Below are positions 27,027 to 36,920 of a DNA stretch of 64,000 bases, piece by piece; position 1 is the first letter of the stretch, and each line of letters opens with the position of its first letter. This DNA is from FEN-1297 sp964618785. GTDB taxonomy: Bacteria > Bacteroidota > Ignavibacteria > Ignavibacteriales > Ignavibacteriaceae. The notes under the pieces are model-generated. The model worked only from the letters and a program-made list of their open reading frames with translations. It was not told where the DNA came from and ran no database searches. The position numbers and the translations under genes were made by a program. The stretch lies in contig CAZUCY010000001.1 in assembly GCA_964618785.1 (NCBI GenBank), positions 62,001 through 126,000 of the forward strand, written 5' to 3'.

Positions 27027-28961
27027 TCAATTATATTCTCTCTTCATTGTGCTGAATTCCAAATGCAGGAATTTCTTGTTGTATCTGAAATCGAGCGAAT
27101 CCGGTTTAAATTTTGCTTTAATGTATGGTGAATCGTAACGTTCGTATTCGGTTTTAACGCTCGAGCCATTAATACAAAAATTACCGCAGTATTTTAGCTT
27201 AAGTTCTTTCCCTTTGGAATTATAAGTAAGAATAAGGTTATTCTCATCGAAAATAACTTTATTCCCCGTAATTCGATTGCAAAAATTATTAAATGATACG
27301 TCTTGATCTTCAGCTCCGGATTCAATAATCCAGAATACTCTTCTCCCTTGCTGAATTAAATCGTCCGAAGAATTATTCACGTAGTAAAAATTATTTTTGC
27401 CGATCAATGCGCAGTATGTTTTTCCTTTTTTCCCAAAAGCATATTTGCCTGCGATTTTAACCGAGTCAAATTTCTCTTTGGGAAAATATGCATGTGTGAA
27501 ATCAAGCATAGCCATTTCCATTATCCCTTTTTTAACCGGGAGATCGTAAATAGATAGACTAATGGAACTATCTTGCACAACGTGCGGAAGCCTTCCGTAT
27601 CCTACCCAATAGTTCGGAGAGTCGTGAAAATTGCCTTTTGGAAGGGCAGGATGATTATGAAAAATACTGAAAAAATTTTTGATGTTCATTCCTGCAACAT
27701 GAATCTGGTTTGCAAAATTGCCCGGGAAATAATTTTGGACAGAATACAGAGAATAATTTTTTGTTTTATATGTATAAGTATTTGCTTGCTGAATTGCCGT
27801 TCCGTTTGATTGCGGATTTAAAGACTGAACTAAAAAAGGTTCTAATTGAAAAATACGTAATAAAGTAAAATCTAAATATTTGAATCCGGCTAAAAATTCG
27901 TTCGAAAACATGTTGTCTTTCCGGATGTAGGTCAGAGAGTTCCTTACAATTTCTGGATCGGAAAATGCTTCCATCCCCCACTGCATCATTATGCTTCTGT
28001 TATCTGTCCCATAATATTCTTCTGCCTTAAGTTGGGAAATATTTAATCCATTACATTGTTTAATTACTACATTCGAAGTGTCTTTTCCAATCTCAAGTAA
28101 GACCTGAGGTATCCGGTATTTTTTGCTGGTTAAGAATCCATAATTAATAGAAATATTTTGCTTTGTGCTCTGTGTTTTATTCCATAAAAAATTAGTTATT
28201 TTGGTCAAACTTAATTTGGTGCCTCCTTTACGTCCACGTTCATATGCTCTTCCGCTTACGGAAACAAACATGTTGCCTGACTTTTGTGAGGCAATATCAT
28301 ACATTAACAAATCCATAATAATTTCTGTCTTTTTAACTATTTCATCGTTATGGGCATAATCGATAAGATTAATCATTCCGGCAATATCTTCATTGTAATA
28401 TGTGTTTGAATAAAATTCGGAAAAACCGAACTTCCATCGCATTTCCAGCCAATCTTTTATTCTTTGTGCGGCTTTCGCCATATGTTCCTTACCGGATAGC
28501 CCGCTGTTTGCAAATATAGAGTCAGGATAAAGTTGACCCGCCAGGTATTCTGCCGATGCAAAAAGTATCTGATGGTTTTCACTCCAGTAGCACATTGAAT
28601 TTTGCCCGGGCTCGTCCATCCAGTAACGGAAATTCAAAAGAGTCTTTTTAATTTTTAACATCGCACTGTCCGGAATTTTTCGCCGGAAGTCATAAATAAT
28701 TCTTATTAATGTGGCGATTCGAAAATCGGAAACATCGTATTGCTTATCAATATATTCACAACTTCCGTTTAACCCTTCCCAGTTTATTTTATCCGTATCG
28801 TTTACAAGCTCAAAATAAATTTTGGAAACTTCCGGCAGGAATTCATATGCAGGCAGCGATGGAATGGTCCTATAATTTGAAATTCTTACAAGATCAATTA
28901 TAATTGATATAATTATTAAGCTTAAAAATAATAATGATAAATGTTTTATGCTGAATTTCAT
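27027..28961 (-). CDS. Uncharacterised exported toroid-like protein
   Basis: A protein of 644 residues with a hydrophobic N-terminal segment (about 8-26) acting as signal or anchor. The first half is helical with conserved-looking blocks CYWSENHQILFASAEYLAGQ, WKFGFSEFYSNTYYNEDIAG and a Tyr/Asp-rich middle. The second half (YWVGYGRLPHVVQD onward) looks like beta-sandwich. This layout, an alpha/alpha toroid followed by beta-sheet, is seen in several polysaccharide lyases and glycoside hydrolases of the heparinase/alginate-lyase type. I recognise no named family and cannot point to a proven active site. It is convergent with GH2 and divergent from the second regulator gene, 290 bases away; that gap holds only AT-rich promoter-like sequence. 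Confidence 0.55.
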   Translation of the reverse strand: MKFSIKHLSLLFLSLIIISIIIDLVRISNYRTIPSLPAYEFLPEVSKIYFELVNDTDKINWEGLNGSCEYIDKQYDVSDFRIATLIRIIYDFRRKIPDSAMLKIKKTLLNFRYWMDEPGQNSMCYWSENHQILFASAEYLAGQLYPDSIFANSGLSGKEHMAKAAQRIKDWLEMRWKFGFSEFYSNTYYNEDIAGMINLIDYAHNDEIVKKTEIIMDLLMYDIASQKSGNMFVSVSGRAYERGRKGGTKLSLTKITNFLWNKTQSTKQNISINYGFLTSKKYRIPQVLLEIGKDTSNVVIKQCNGLNISQLKAEEYYGTDNRSIMMQWGMEAFSDPEIVRNSLTYIRKDNMFSNEFLAGFKYLDFTLLRIFQLEPFLVQSLNPQSNGTAIQQANTYTYKTKNYSLYSVQNYFPGNFANQIHVAGMNIKNFFSIFHNHPALPKGNFHDSPNYWVGYGRLPHVVQDSSISLSIYDLPVKKGIMEMAMLDFTHAYFPKEKFDSVKIAGKYAFGKKGKTYCALIGKNNFYYVNNSSDDLIQQGRRVFWIIESGAEDQDVSFNNFCNRITGNKVIFDENNLILTYNSKGKELKLKYCGNFCINGSSVKTEYERYDSPYIKAKFKPDSLDFRYNKKFLHLEFSTMKREYN

Positions 28962-29251
28962 TAATTTTATTGGAGTTAAAAAAAATAACCAAATAGATTT
29001 AGTTGAATTAGTTGCGAAAGTAGATAACTATTTATTATATTTTACTTAATAAATATGTATAGTTTTTATCGCTAAAAGCATGTCTGCTGGTTCAAAATAT
29101 ATGTCTATGCGTATATTATCTAAAGAATAAACAAAATAATTTCAAGCCCACATTCATGTAAATTGTTTAATCTGGAGTTGTCAATTTCTTGAAATCGCAT
29201 TTTTTTAATTTAAGTTGTAAATTTCCGTTTGTTTCCGGTAAACAAAAAAAC

Positions 29252-32200
29252 ATGTATAAATTTATATTTTTTTTAATCTTTATCATAGTAACTAACTGCA
29301 GTCGGCTTTTTGCTTCGGGGACCAATTTCTACACTCCTGTATATTCCAACCCGTTTACCGAGCTGTGGCGCTGGCAGAGTTTTCCCGAGTTAATCGACAA
29401 GGGATGCCGTTGCATGATTGAAGATAAAAACGGGTTTTTATGGTTCGGTGTTAACGGCGGTGTGATGTGTTACGACGGTATGAACTGGAAATATTATTCC
29501 CTTACCAAAGATTCTTCCGATACACCGGTCGTTTCATTATGTTTTGCCGGCGACGGTTCTCTTTATTCTGGCTCTGCAAAAGGAATAAACCAATTAAAAA
29601 ACGGTAAATGGAAATCAATCCCGTTGGATGTTGATCTCGGTGATCCGGTGGAACATCCTTATAATAAGATACCTATTATTGAAGCTTTGGATGGAAGCAT
29701 TTGGATCGGATGTCACCAGGGTGCTATTCGTATTAAGAATAATCAGGTTACTTTGTATAGAGAGAATGGTATTTATTCTGATCCAGCTAAGTTCGGTATG
29801 TTGCGAAAATTACCTTTATTCGATATTTATAGCATCTTTGAAGATGTAACAGGCAAAATATGGTTCGGGTTAATTGATGGAAGAATTTTCAAATGTCAGT
29901 TTTATAATTACAATGTTGCTGCAAATCCATTATGGTATCGGGTAGATACCGAAAATGGTTATATTCAAACAAAATATCCTTTGATTAAGATAACGGAATC
30001 GGGCAAGGTATTTATTGCCTCCGGTCAAAATGATGGAGGCGTTAATTATAAAGAGAATCAAAGGTGGAAGTTATTCAAGTCAAAACTATCTTTTGGAATT
30101 GATGATCTCTACTCTGATATTATTGAGTTAAATGACGGCTCCATTTGTGCTGCCGGAGTGGGTTATATCTTCATTTATAAAGGCGATGGGTGGAAGATGT
30201 ACCAAAGCACAAGTTTGCCCTTTGCATCCAATAGATTGATTTTATTCGAAACGCATGATCAGAAATTCTATATCATTGGTTTGGGAAATGAAGTCTGGCG
30301 GATTGATCTTTCATTTAAACGATGGTTGACTTTAAAAGGACTTAGTTTTAAGACTGAAGACAATAAGGGCGGAAGATGGTTTATTTCTGTTGACAGGTCT
30401 ATTGTTAAATGCGATGCGCAGTTGAAAACGTGGATAAGGTATACAAAAGCCGACGGGGTTATTGATGCGCCTGTAAATATTCTTATTTCAAGGAACGGTA
30501 ATATTTGGGTAGCCGGAAGTGACCATCAAATTGCCGCTACAGCCTGCTTTGATGGTAATCGATGGACCAAACAGCTTCACCCTACTTTAGGCTGGGGAAT
30601 TGATCGCCGTGCTGTCTTTGAAGCTACCGACGGCTCTTTATGGTTTGGCACGGCTTCTGACGTCTCTTTTGAAAAGGGTCAGAAAGGTGGAATTGTTAGA
30701 TATTCTAATATTGATAATCCCGATGATATTCATTTTGAATATTACTATGCCGACAATAATTTCAAACTTACTGGCATTTACGGTATTGGTGAGACTGCCG
30801 ATAGTACAATCTGGGTTGGAGGGCTTGGTTTTTATAGTTTCAATCTAAAGAATCATAAGTGGAGTAGAATTTTGAATCCCTCTGGTTTGAATGCAAGTTT
30901 TATTGATTGTTTGGGTACTTCTAAATCTGGAGACCTTTGGGTAGGTTCAAGAACGAACGGTGTTTATTTCTATGATAGCAAGACAAAGGAATGGCATCAA
31001 TATACCGTTAACAACGGGCTTTCAAGTAATACTATTATCAATATTTTGGTTGTATCTAATCAAAATGTTTGGGTTGCAACTAATCGCGATATTTCTCACT
31101 TTGACGGTTTGAACTGGACTAAAAATTCCTTCCACAGTTTTTTAAAACCTAAACTGGATGCAATAGCTATAAAATCTACAAAAGATGGCGGGCTATGGGT
31201 GAACCAGAATTTACCTGAATGGTACCGGAAGGGTTTGTACAATGACCTCAATATAAAAGAGTCTTACGATGATTTTTATACTACTCTTTATCATCCGGAT
31301 AAATTAGCTCCCAAAACAATTATTACATTCGCTCAGAAAAAAATTGCTCAGCCGGGCAATGTAATATTATCCTGGACGGCAACTGATCCGTGGAAATTGA
31401 CTCCCGTTGAGCAGATTCAATATTCTTATAGGATGGATAATAATTCGTGGTCAAACTTTACGTATCAAACTGAGATTATATTCTTTTCGTTATCTGCGGG
31501 CGATCATACTTTTGAGGTTAAGGCACGGGATAGAGATTTTAATGTTGATCCCACGCCTGCTAAGGTTTCTTTCTATGTTGTTCAGCCCATTTGGGCGCAG
31601 CCATGGTTCATATTATTAATTCTTTCATTTTTGTCAATCATTGCTTTCTTTATTTATCATTTATATCACCGGAATAAAATCATTGAAGAAATTTCCGAAA
31701 CAAAAATGCGGCTTTTCGCAAATATTTCGCATGAGCTTCGAACTCCTTTAACACTTATTATGGGACCGCTTCAAAAGGTAATCGAATCACATTTACTTAG
31801 TAAAGATTTGGTTAAACCTCTGAACCTTGTGAATCGTAACTGTTATCGTTTGTTAAGGCTTGTAAACCAGGTGTTGGATTTTAAGAAACTTGAAACCGGT
31901 CAACTCAAATTCGAACCGATAAAAGGCGATATTATTGATTTTTTACGGGAGGAAGTTTCGATCTTTCATGAATTTGCAGAATCAAAAAAGATTAAATTAA
32001 AATTAGAAACCGGTATCGATAAATTGGAAATATGGTTTGACCCTGATAAAATTGAAAAAATCATGTTTAATTTGCTGTCCAATGCATTAAAGTTTACTAA
32101 CCAAAATGGTTCTGTCTCCGTGCTAATTTCAAAATTAAATGCTGGTAAAACTCGAATAATTAATCTGGGACTGAACAAACCTGTTGAATTTTCTGATTGG

Positions 32201-33316
32201 CTGGAAATTAGAGTCAGTGATTCCGGTGTTGGTATTTCAAAACAAAACCTTAATAAAATATTTGATCGTTTTTATCAGGTACAGGATCATCGCAATACGG
32301 CAGTCGGCGGAACCGGTATTGGTCTGTCTGTTGCAAAAGAAATGATAAATATTCATGGCGGTAAAATATATGTTGAAAGTTCCGAAGGAATTGGTACTTT
32401 GTTTATAGTCGATATTCCTGTTATTGATGAAATAGTTTTCGAGACCAATGTTCAGTCTCAAGTGATTGAGAAATCAGGATTTATCAAACAGAAATTTCCT
32501 GAGAATGGAAATGAAGGTATCCCGGATATTGTTGAAGATGAAGGAAAATCAAAAAATAGAAGCAAAATATTGATTGTCGAAGATCATAAGGAGATGCGCG
32601 AATATATTAGAGAGGAATTGGAAAATGAATATGAAATTATGGAAGCCGTTGATGGCGAGGATGCATTGAACAAAGCTTTGAATTTTGGACCGGAGATAAT
32701 TGTAAGTGATATTATGATGCCTAAGATGGATGGGATTGAATTCTGTAAGCGGATTAAAACTGATGAGAGAACCAGTCATATTTCCATTATTTTACTCACT
32801 GCCCATTCTTCTCAGGAATATAAAATGATGGGACTTGAAACCGGCGCTGATGAATATCTTACAAAGCCGTTTTTCATCAAAGAGCTCCAAATTAGAATAC
32901 ATAATATCTTAGAAACAAGAAAAAAACTGAGAGAAAATCTAAGTAAATATTTACAGATTGAACCCAGCAATATTGAAATTACTTCGGTAGATCAAAAATT
33001 CTTGAAAAGAGCAATCGATATTATCGAAGAGCATATGGACGATTCAGAATTTAATGTGGAAACGTTTAGTAAATTGGTTGGGATGAGTCGCGTTAGTTTG
33101 TATCACAAATTGAAATCTCTCACAAATTACTCGGTCCAAGAAGTTATTTTTGCTGTTCGTTTGAAACGGGCAGCGCAATTGCTCAAAGAATCCGGCATGA
33201 CTGTAACCGAAATTGCTTATTCTGTAGGTTTCAAAGATCCGTCACATTTTAGTAAGTCATTCAAAAAACATTTTGGGGTTCCGCCAAAATCATTTATTAA
33301 TGATAGGGAAAAATAA
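29252..33316 (+). CDS. Hybrid two-component system regulator (HTCS) 2
   Basis: A protein of 1354 residues with the same order of parts as the regulator at 6570. Signal peptide, Reg_prop propellers (LWFGVNGGVM, IWFGLIDGRIF, IWVAGS), Y_Y_Y domain, one membrane helix (PWFILLILSFLSIIAFFIYH) and kinase with His827 in ISHELRTPL follow one another. ATPase boxes are DSGVGIS and GGTGIGLSVA. The receiver has Asp1153 (VSDIMMPKMDG), and a C-terminal AraC domain ends the protein. Long blocks are shared with regulator 1 (GWGIDRRAV, ISHF, VDPTPAKVSFYV), so they arose by duplication and may sense related but different glycans. The ATG at 29252 starts directly at the signal peptide; the TTG at 29189 would add 21 residues. 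It precedes a toroid glycosidase and a GH92. Confidence 0.93.
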   Translation: MYKFIFFLIFIIVTNCSRLFASGTNFYTPVYSNPFTELWRWQSFPELIDKGCRCMIEDKNGFLWFGVNGGVMCYDGMNWKYYSLTKDSSDTPVVSLCFAGDGSLYSGSAKGINQLKNGKWKSIPLDVDLGDPVEHPYNKIPIIEALDGSIWIGCHQGAIRIKNNQVTLYRENGIYSDPAKFGMLRKLPLFDIYSIFEDVTGKIWFGLIDGRIFKCQFYNYNVAANPLWYRVDTENGYIQTKYPLIKITESGKVFIASGQNDGGVNYKENQRWKLFKSKLSFGIDDLYSDIIELNDGSICAAGVGYIFIYKGDGWKMYQSTSLPFASNRLILFETHDQKFYIIGLGNEVWRIDLSFKRWLTLKGLSFKTEDNKGGRWFISVDRSIVKCDAQLKTWIRYTKADGVIDAPVNILISRNGNIWVAGSDHQIAATACFDGNRWTKQLHPTLGWGIDRRAVFEATDGSLWFGTASDVSFEKGQKGGIVRYSNIDNPDDIHFEYYYADNNFKLTGIYGIGETADSTIWVGGLGFYSFNLKNHKWSRILNPSGLNASFIDCLGTSKSGDLWVGSRTNGVYFYDSKTKEWHQYTVNNGLSSNTIINILVVSNQNVWVATNRDISHFDGLNWTKNSFHSFLKPKLDAIAIKSTKDGGLWVNQNLPEWYRKGLYNDLNIKESYDDFYTTLYHPDKLAPKTIITFAQKKIAQPGNVILSWTATDPWKLTPVEQIQYSYRMDNNSWSNFTYQTEIIFFSLSAGDHTFEVKARDRDFNVDPTPAKVSFYVVQPIWAQPWFILLILSFLSIIAFFIYHLYHRNKIIEEISETKMRLFANISHELRTPLTLIMGPLQKVIESHLLSKDLVKPLNLVNRNCYRLLRLVNQVLDFKKLETGQLKFEPIKGDIIDFLREEVSIFHEFAESKKIKLKLETGIDKLEIWFDPDKIEKIMFNLLSNALKFTNQNGSVSVLISKLNAGKTRIINLGLNKPVEFSDWLEIRVSDSGVGISKQNLNKIFDRFYQVQDHRNTAVGGTGIGLSVAKEMINIHGGKIYVESSEGIGTLFIVDIPVIDEIVFETNVQSQVIEKSGFIKQKFPENGNEGIPDIVEDEGKSKNRSKILIVEDHKEMREYIREELENEYEIMEAVDGEDALNKALNFGPEIIVSDIMMPKMDGIEFCKRIKTDERTSHISIILLTAHSSQEYKMMGLETGADEYLTKPFFIKELQIRIHNILETRKKLRENLSKYLQIEPSNIEITSVDQKFLKRAIDIIEEHMDDSEFNVETFSKLVGMSRVSLYHKLKSLTNYSVQEVIFAVRLKRAAQLLKESGMTVTEIAYSVGFKDPSHFSKSFKKHFGVPPKSFINDREK

Positions 33317-33372
33317 GGTCATAATTCTTTTTATCCTGATTTTTTAACCTCTTTTCGCAAAATTTTATATTT

Positions 33373-33440
33373 TTTAACCCACGTACCCGAAAATTATATT
33401 CATAAACAAGTATTCCGAATACCCTGAATCTATTTTTTAG
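33373..33440 (+). promoter_or_regulatory. Shared upstream element plus -7 box, toroid glycosidase gene
   Basis: TTTAACCCACGTACCCGAAA (from 33373) continues with ATTATATTCATAAACAAG. The box TATTTTTTAG starts at 33431, 58 bases from the element start. It begins 57 bases after the stop of the second regulator gene and about 500 bases before the next coding start. Confidence 0.5.
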
Positions 33441-33871
33441 TCGTAAAAATAAGTTTTCTTTACAATTATTAAAGAATGGATTTATTCTGTCTTAAAATTG
33501 TTGAGAAAAGCAGTAAGTATCTTTTTTCAGGTCGTTTAGTGCTTTTTGATATACTAAATCCGGAACTTATAATAAACCGAACCATGGATGTATGGTTGGC
33601 GTATTTATTATCTGACTAACCGGTAAGAAAAAGTACCTGCCGGGAAACGGTAATATAGGCAAAATAGTTTCCTTAGGTCTCGGCAAAAGTTTTGGCGATT
33701 TTGTCGAATTTTATTTCGCTCTCAAATTTGAGCAAAAATAAACACAGCGGGCTCTGATTGTTCAATTTTGAAACTGTTCTGAAGATGTCTTTTTATGCCG
33801 GGTAAAAATAAAAACGAATACAAAAATTTAGGTTAAACAATATTTTTCAGAGAGAGGTAGAATATATTTAT
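33441..33871. other. Long leader before the toroid glycosidase gene
   Basis: About 430 bases between the predicted -7 box and the coding start. An open stretch at about 33618-33741 lacks a start. No gene, terminator or known riboswitch is recognised. Confidence 0.35.
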
Positions 33872-36649
33872 ATGTCTTTTGCTAAAAAGTGTCAATTACT
33901 GTTAATAATTGTTTTATTGTTTCCGGTTAATAAAATACATTCTCAATCTGCCATGAATCCGGAATTATATAAAAATCTTAACGAGACACATGATCTGAAT
34001 CTGCCTGATTGGGGCCCCTATTCTAAACGTTACATCGGTGTATCTCATATCCCTGATAAAAGCAGCGGCTTAAGATTCGATCTGACTGTATTTCCTGGCT
34101 TTTATAGAAGAGAAGTTTTTGTTCCAAATGTTTTGTTTGAAAACAGTTACCATCCGTGGGATGCGTCGCCTAACCTCGAATATTTTTGTTTCCGTCATGA
34201 ACTTGAATGGAAAGATAAAGTTTATACCGATATTTCTTATTCGGAAATGACGCCTAATTCAAGATTGATTAGGATTGAGTGCGTTAACAATACGGATAAC
34301 AATCAAAACCTTGCTTTGCATTTCATGGCTTCCATTAATTTTCCGCCTCCGTTTTCTTCTGATGACCGTACTGTAATTATATTGCCTGAAGGTGCGGAAT
34401 GGATTAATGCGATTGATTATAAAGAGCTTAATTTTTTTAAACAGAGACCAACGGATAACTTAGTGCCTGACGGAAAAATGCGGGGGGAATTGAGGGATAC
34501 CGGTTTTGTAAATGGTTCCGGAATAGGAATGAATTTTGGCTTGGATAAAGGGGATTTTATTTCTTATGAGATCAATGCAAAAAAAGATTTTAATGATGGC
34601 ATTCTTTTAATACGTTATAAATTGAGTGAAAGTAAAAAATTATCTTTCGACCTTTCCGGAATGATTGATGGAATTATCACATTTAAGGGTGAAAATGAAT
34701 TTGGTCTTGATACATTACACGTTGGGAAAATAAAAGCTGGGATTCATATGCTTACTCTTACTTCCGAAGGTGGAAATCCTATAGAGTTTGACGGGTTTGT
34801 ATTGGCAGATTCTGATTCAATTCAAGGTGTTGAGTTCAAACAAAAAGCCTTAAATCCCGTAGCAAAAATACTTAATGGCCCCGTTAAGAATTCTCTCATC
34901 CTGAAATATGATGACGTGGATTTATATTACGGGCTTCTTTGGAAGTATGATTTATTTGAAATTCGTCAATGGTATGGCAGCAACATTTCCGATTATTTTA
35001 AACAGATGGTAAACGAACACGTATCAAAAGTTTTTCATGGCGAAGGTGATGGTCATTTTACGAATGTTTTTCTTAAACCTATTGAGCTTCTGCCAAAATC
35101 AAACAAAATTCTGTACGGGGTTGTTTGCTGCGGCGCTAAGGATGAGGTTGAAAAATATTTGAGCGAAATTGATAAATTGCAGGATCAATACGAAGGATAC
35201 TACCTTGCCGCAAAAAAACTTGTCGTTCAAAAACCTGTTAACCTTGACGGCGAAAAATATAAGTTCAGTATCGAGAGAATGGAAGCAACTCTTGCATGCA
35301 ATGTCGTCTATCCGGTTTATATGCAAAAATCATATATCCGGCACCGTACACCCGGCAGATGGTGGGATTGCCTTTACACATGGGATTCCGGATTCATTGG
35401 TCTTGGACTTCTTCGAATGGATACTTTGAGTGCCATAGAAAATTTGAACGCTTATGTCCAGGAACCTGGCGCGCAATCGGCATTTATTCATCACGGTTCT
35501 CCTGTGCCCGTTCAGCAATATTTATTTCTTGACCTTTGGAATCAAACACAGTCAAAAACGCTGCTGGAATATTTTTATCCCCGCCTAAAACAGTATCACG
35601 AATTCCTGGCGGGCAGGTTGGGCAGTTCTACTACTCGATCAATGAAATCAAACCTTTTGAAAACATGGGATTATTTTTATAGTTCTGGCGGATGGGATGA
35701 TTATCCTGCCCAAAAGTACACTCACGAGCAAAATCTGGATGCTACAACTTCTCCAATAATAACTACTTCTCAGGCTATTCGAACTGCAAAAATTTTAAAA
35801 ATGATTGCTAATTATCTTGGAAAGAAAGATGATATAAAAGGATACAATGATGATATTGAAACATTTAGTAATGCAATTCAAAAATATGCCTGGGATGACG
35901 CTTCGGGATATTTTGGTTATGTCGTTCATGATAATAATGGAAATCCAATGCACATTCTGAAATATCAGGATAAGGTAAACTATGATATGGGCTTTGACGG
36001 CGCTTATCCTTTGATTGCTGGTATTTGTACAGATGATCAAAAACAGAAAATCCTTAACTCGCTTAAATCAGATAAGCATCTTTGGTCAAATACCGGATTA
36101 TCCGCAGTTGATCAGTCCGCTCCATATTATAAAATTGACGGATATTGGAATGGAACAGTTTGGATGTCGCATCAATGGTTTTTCTGGAAAACAATGCTGG
36201 ACCTGGGTGAAGCAGATTTCGCATTTAAAATTGCTAAAACAGGCTTGGATGTTTGGAAACATGAAGTTGAGGCTACTTATAACTGTATGGAACATTTTAT
36301 TGTCGAATCAGGTCGGGGGGCTGGCTGGCATGAATTCGGAGGATTGTCGTCGCCGGTTCTTATGTGGTATTCAGCTTATTTTAATCCTGGTAATTTTACT
36401 TCTGGTTTTGATACCTGGATTGAAAATAAAAAATTCAATAATAATAACAGTGAGTTTTTAGCGGATCTTTCCTTTATGGGAAATAGTAATATAACTTCTG
36501 TTGTTGCTTGTATGAATCCCGATTATCAGTACTCTGTGAAATGGAACGGAAAGGAATTAACTTATAAATCATTAGCTCATGGAACATTAAGCGTCGATAT
36601 TCCTGTAGACAAGGTGAAAAAGGGAAGACTGGAGATTGAAAAAATATAA
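33872..36649 (+). CDS. Secreted (alpha/alpha)6-barrel glycosidase, GH63/MGH1-like
   Basis: A protein of 925 residues with a signal peptide (KIHSQSA). Residues about 25-200 and 325-480 form beta-sandwich. A segment at about 204-306 (GELRDTGFVNGSGIGMNF to FDGFVLADS) looks like an inserted CBM6-type carbohydrate-binding module. The catalytic toroid runs from about 495: WWDCLYTWDSGFIGLGL, YWNGTVWMSHQWFFWK and GWHEFGGLSSPVLMWYSAYF. These match the GH63-like families, where acidic residues in the WDSGF and HEFGG regions are the usual catalytic candidates. Known relatives cleave alpha-glucosides or alpha-mannosyl/glucosylglycerate linkages. The exact activity is open, but a debranching alpha-glycosidase fits the locus. 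GAGAGAGGTAGAAT precedes the start region. Confidence 0.7.
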   Translation: MSFAKKCQLLLIIVLLFPVNKIHSQSAMNPELYKNLNETHDLNLPDWGPYSKRYIGVSHIPDKSSGLRFDLTVFPGFYRREVFVPNVLFENSYHPWDASPNLEYFCFRHELEWKDKVYTDISYSEMTPNSRLIRIECVNNTDNNQNLALHFMASINFPPPFSSDDRTVIILPEGAEWINAIDYKELNFFKQRPTDNLVPDGKMRGELRDTGFVNGSGIGMNFGLDKGDFISYEINAKKDFNDGILLIRYKLSESKKLSFDLSGMIDGIITFKGENEFGLDTLHVGKIKAGIHMLTLTSEGGNPIEFDGFVLADSDSIQGVEFKQKALNPVAKILNGPVKNSLILKYDDVDLYYGLLWKYDLFEIRQWYGSNISDYFKQMVNEHVSKVFHGEGDGHFTNVFLKPIELLPKSNKILYGVVCCGAKDEVEKYLSEIDKLQDQYEGYYLAAKKLVVQKPVNLDGEKYKFSIERMEATLACNVVYPVYMQKSYIRHRTPGRWWDCLYTWDSGFIGLGLLRMDTLSAIENLNAYVQEPGAQSAFIHHGSPVPVQQYLFLDLWNQTQSKTLLEYFYPRLKQYHEFLAGRLGSSTTRSMKSNLLKTWDYFYSSGGWDDYPAQKYTHEQNLDATTSPIITTSQAIRTAKILKMIANYLGKKDDIKGYNDDIETFSNAIQKYAWDDASGYFGYVVHDNNGNPMHILKYQDKVNYDMGFDGAYPLIAGICTDDQKQKILNSLKSDKHLWSNTGLSAVDQSAPYYKIDGYWNGTVWMSHQWFFWKTMLDLGEADFAFKIAKTGLDVWKHEVEATYNCMEHFIVESGRGAGWHEFGGLSSPVLMWYSAYFNPGNFTSGFDTWIENKKFNNNNSEFLADLSFMGNSNITSVVACMNPDYQYSVKWNGKELTYKSLAHGTLSVDIPVDKVKKGRLEIEKI

Positions 36650-36920
36650 ATATTTAGGTTCGTTTTAAAAATATAATTTATGCTCCGGCATTTTTCCTGT
36701 CTATAAAGAACAAGTTGTGAAAAATGATGTTGAGCGCTCCGTCCAAAAAGCAAAATTTGATATTACCGCACTGGGCAAACGTTATCTTTCTGTTTTAATT
36801 CAACAAATTTGAAGAAAGTATTATTGAAGTCCGGTGGAGAAGTATTAAAATACAAATGCAAATTATTCCGGGAATTAATCTGTACAGAATAAAATATATT
36901 AACGTCATATTGAGAAAATT

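Noticed and set aside
36015..36461. A 148-codon alternative frame inside the toroid glycosidase gene.
   Set aside because: It lies entirely within a well-supported gene, has low-complexity hydrophobic residues and no ribosome site: a shadow frame.
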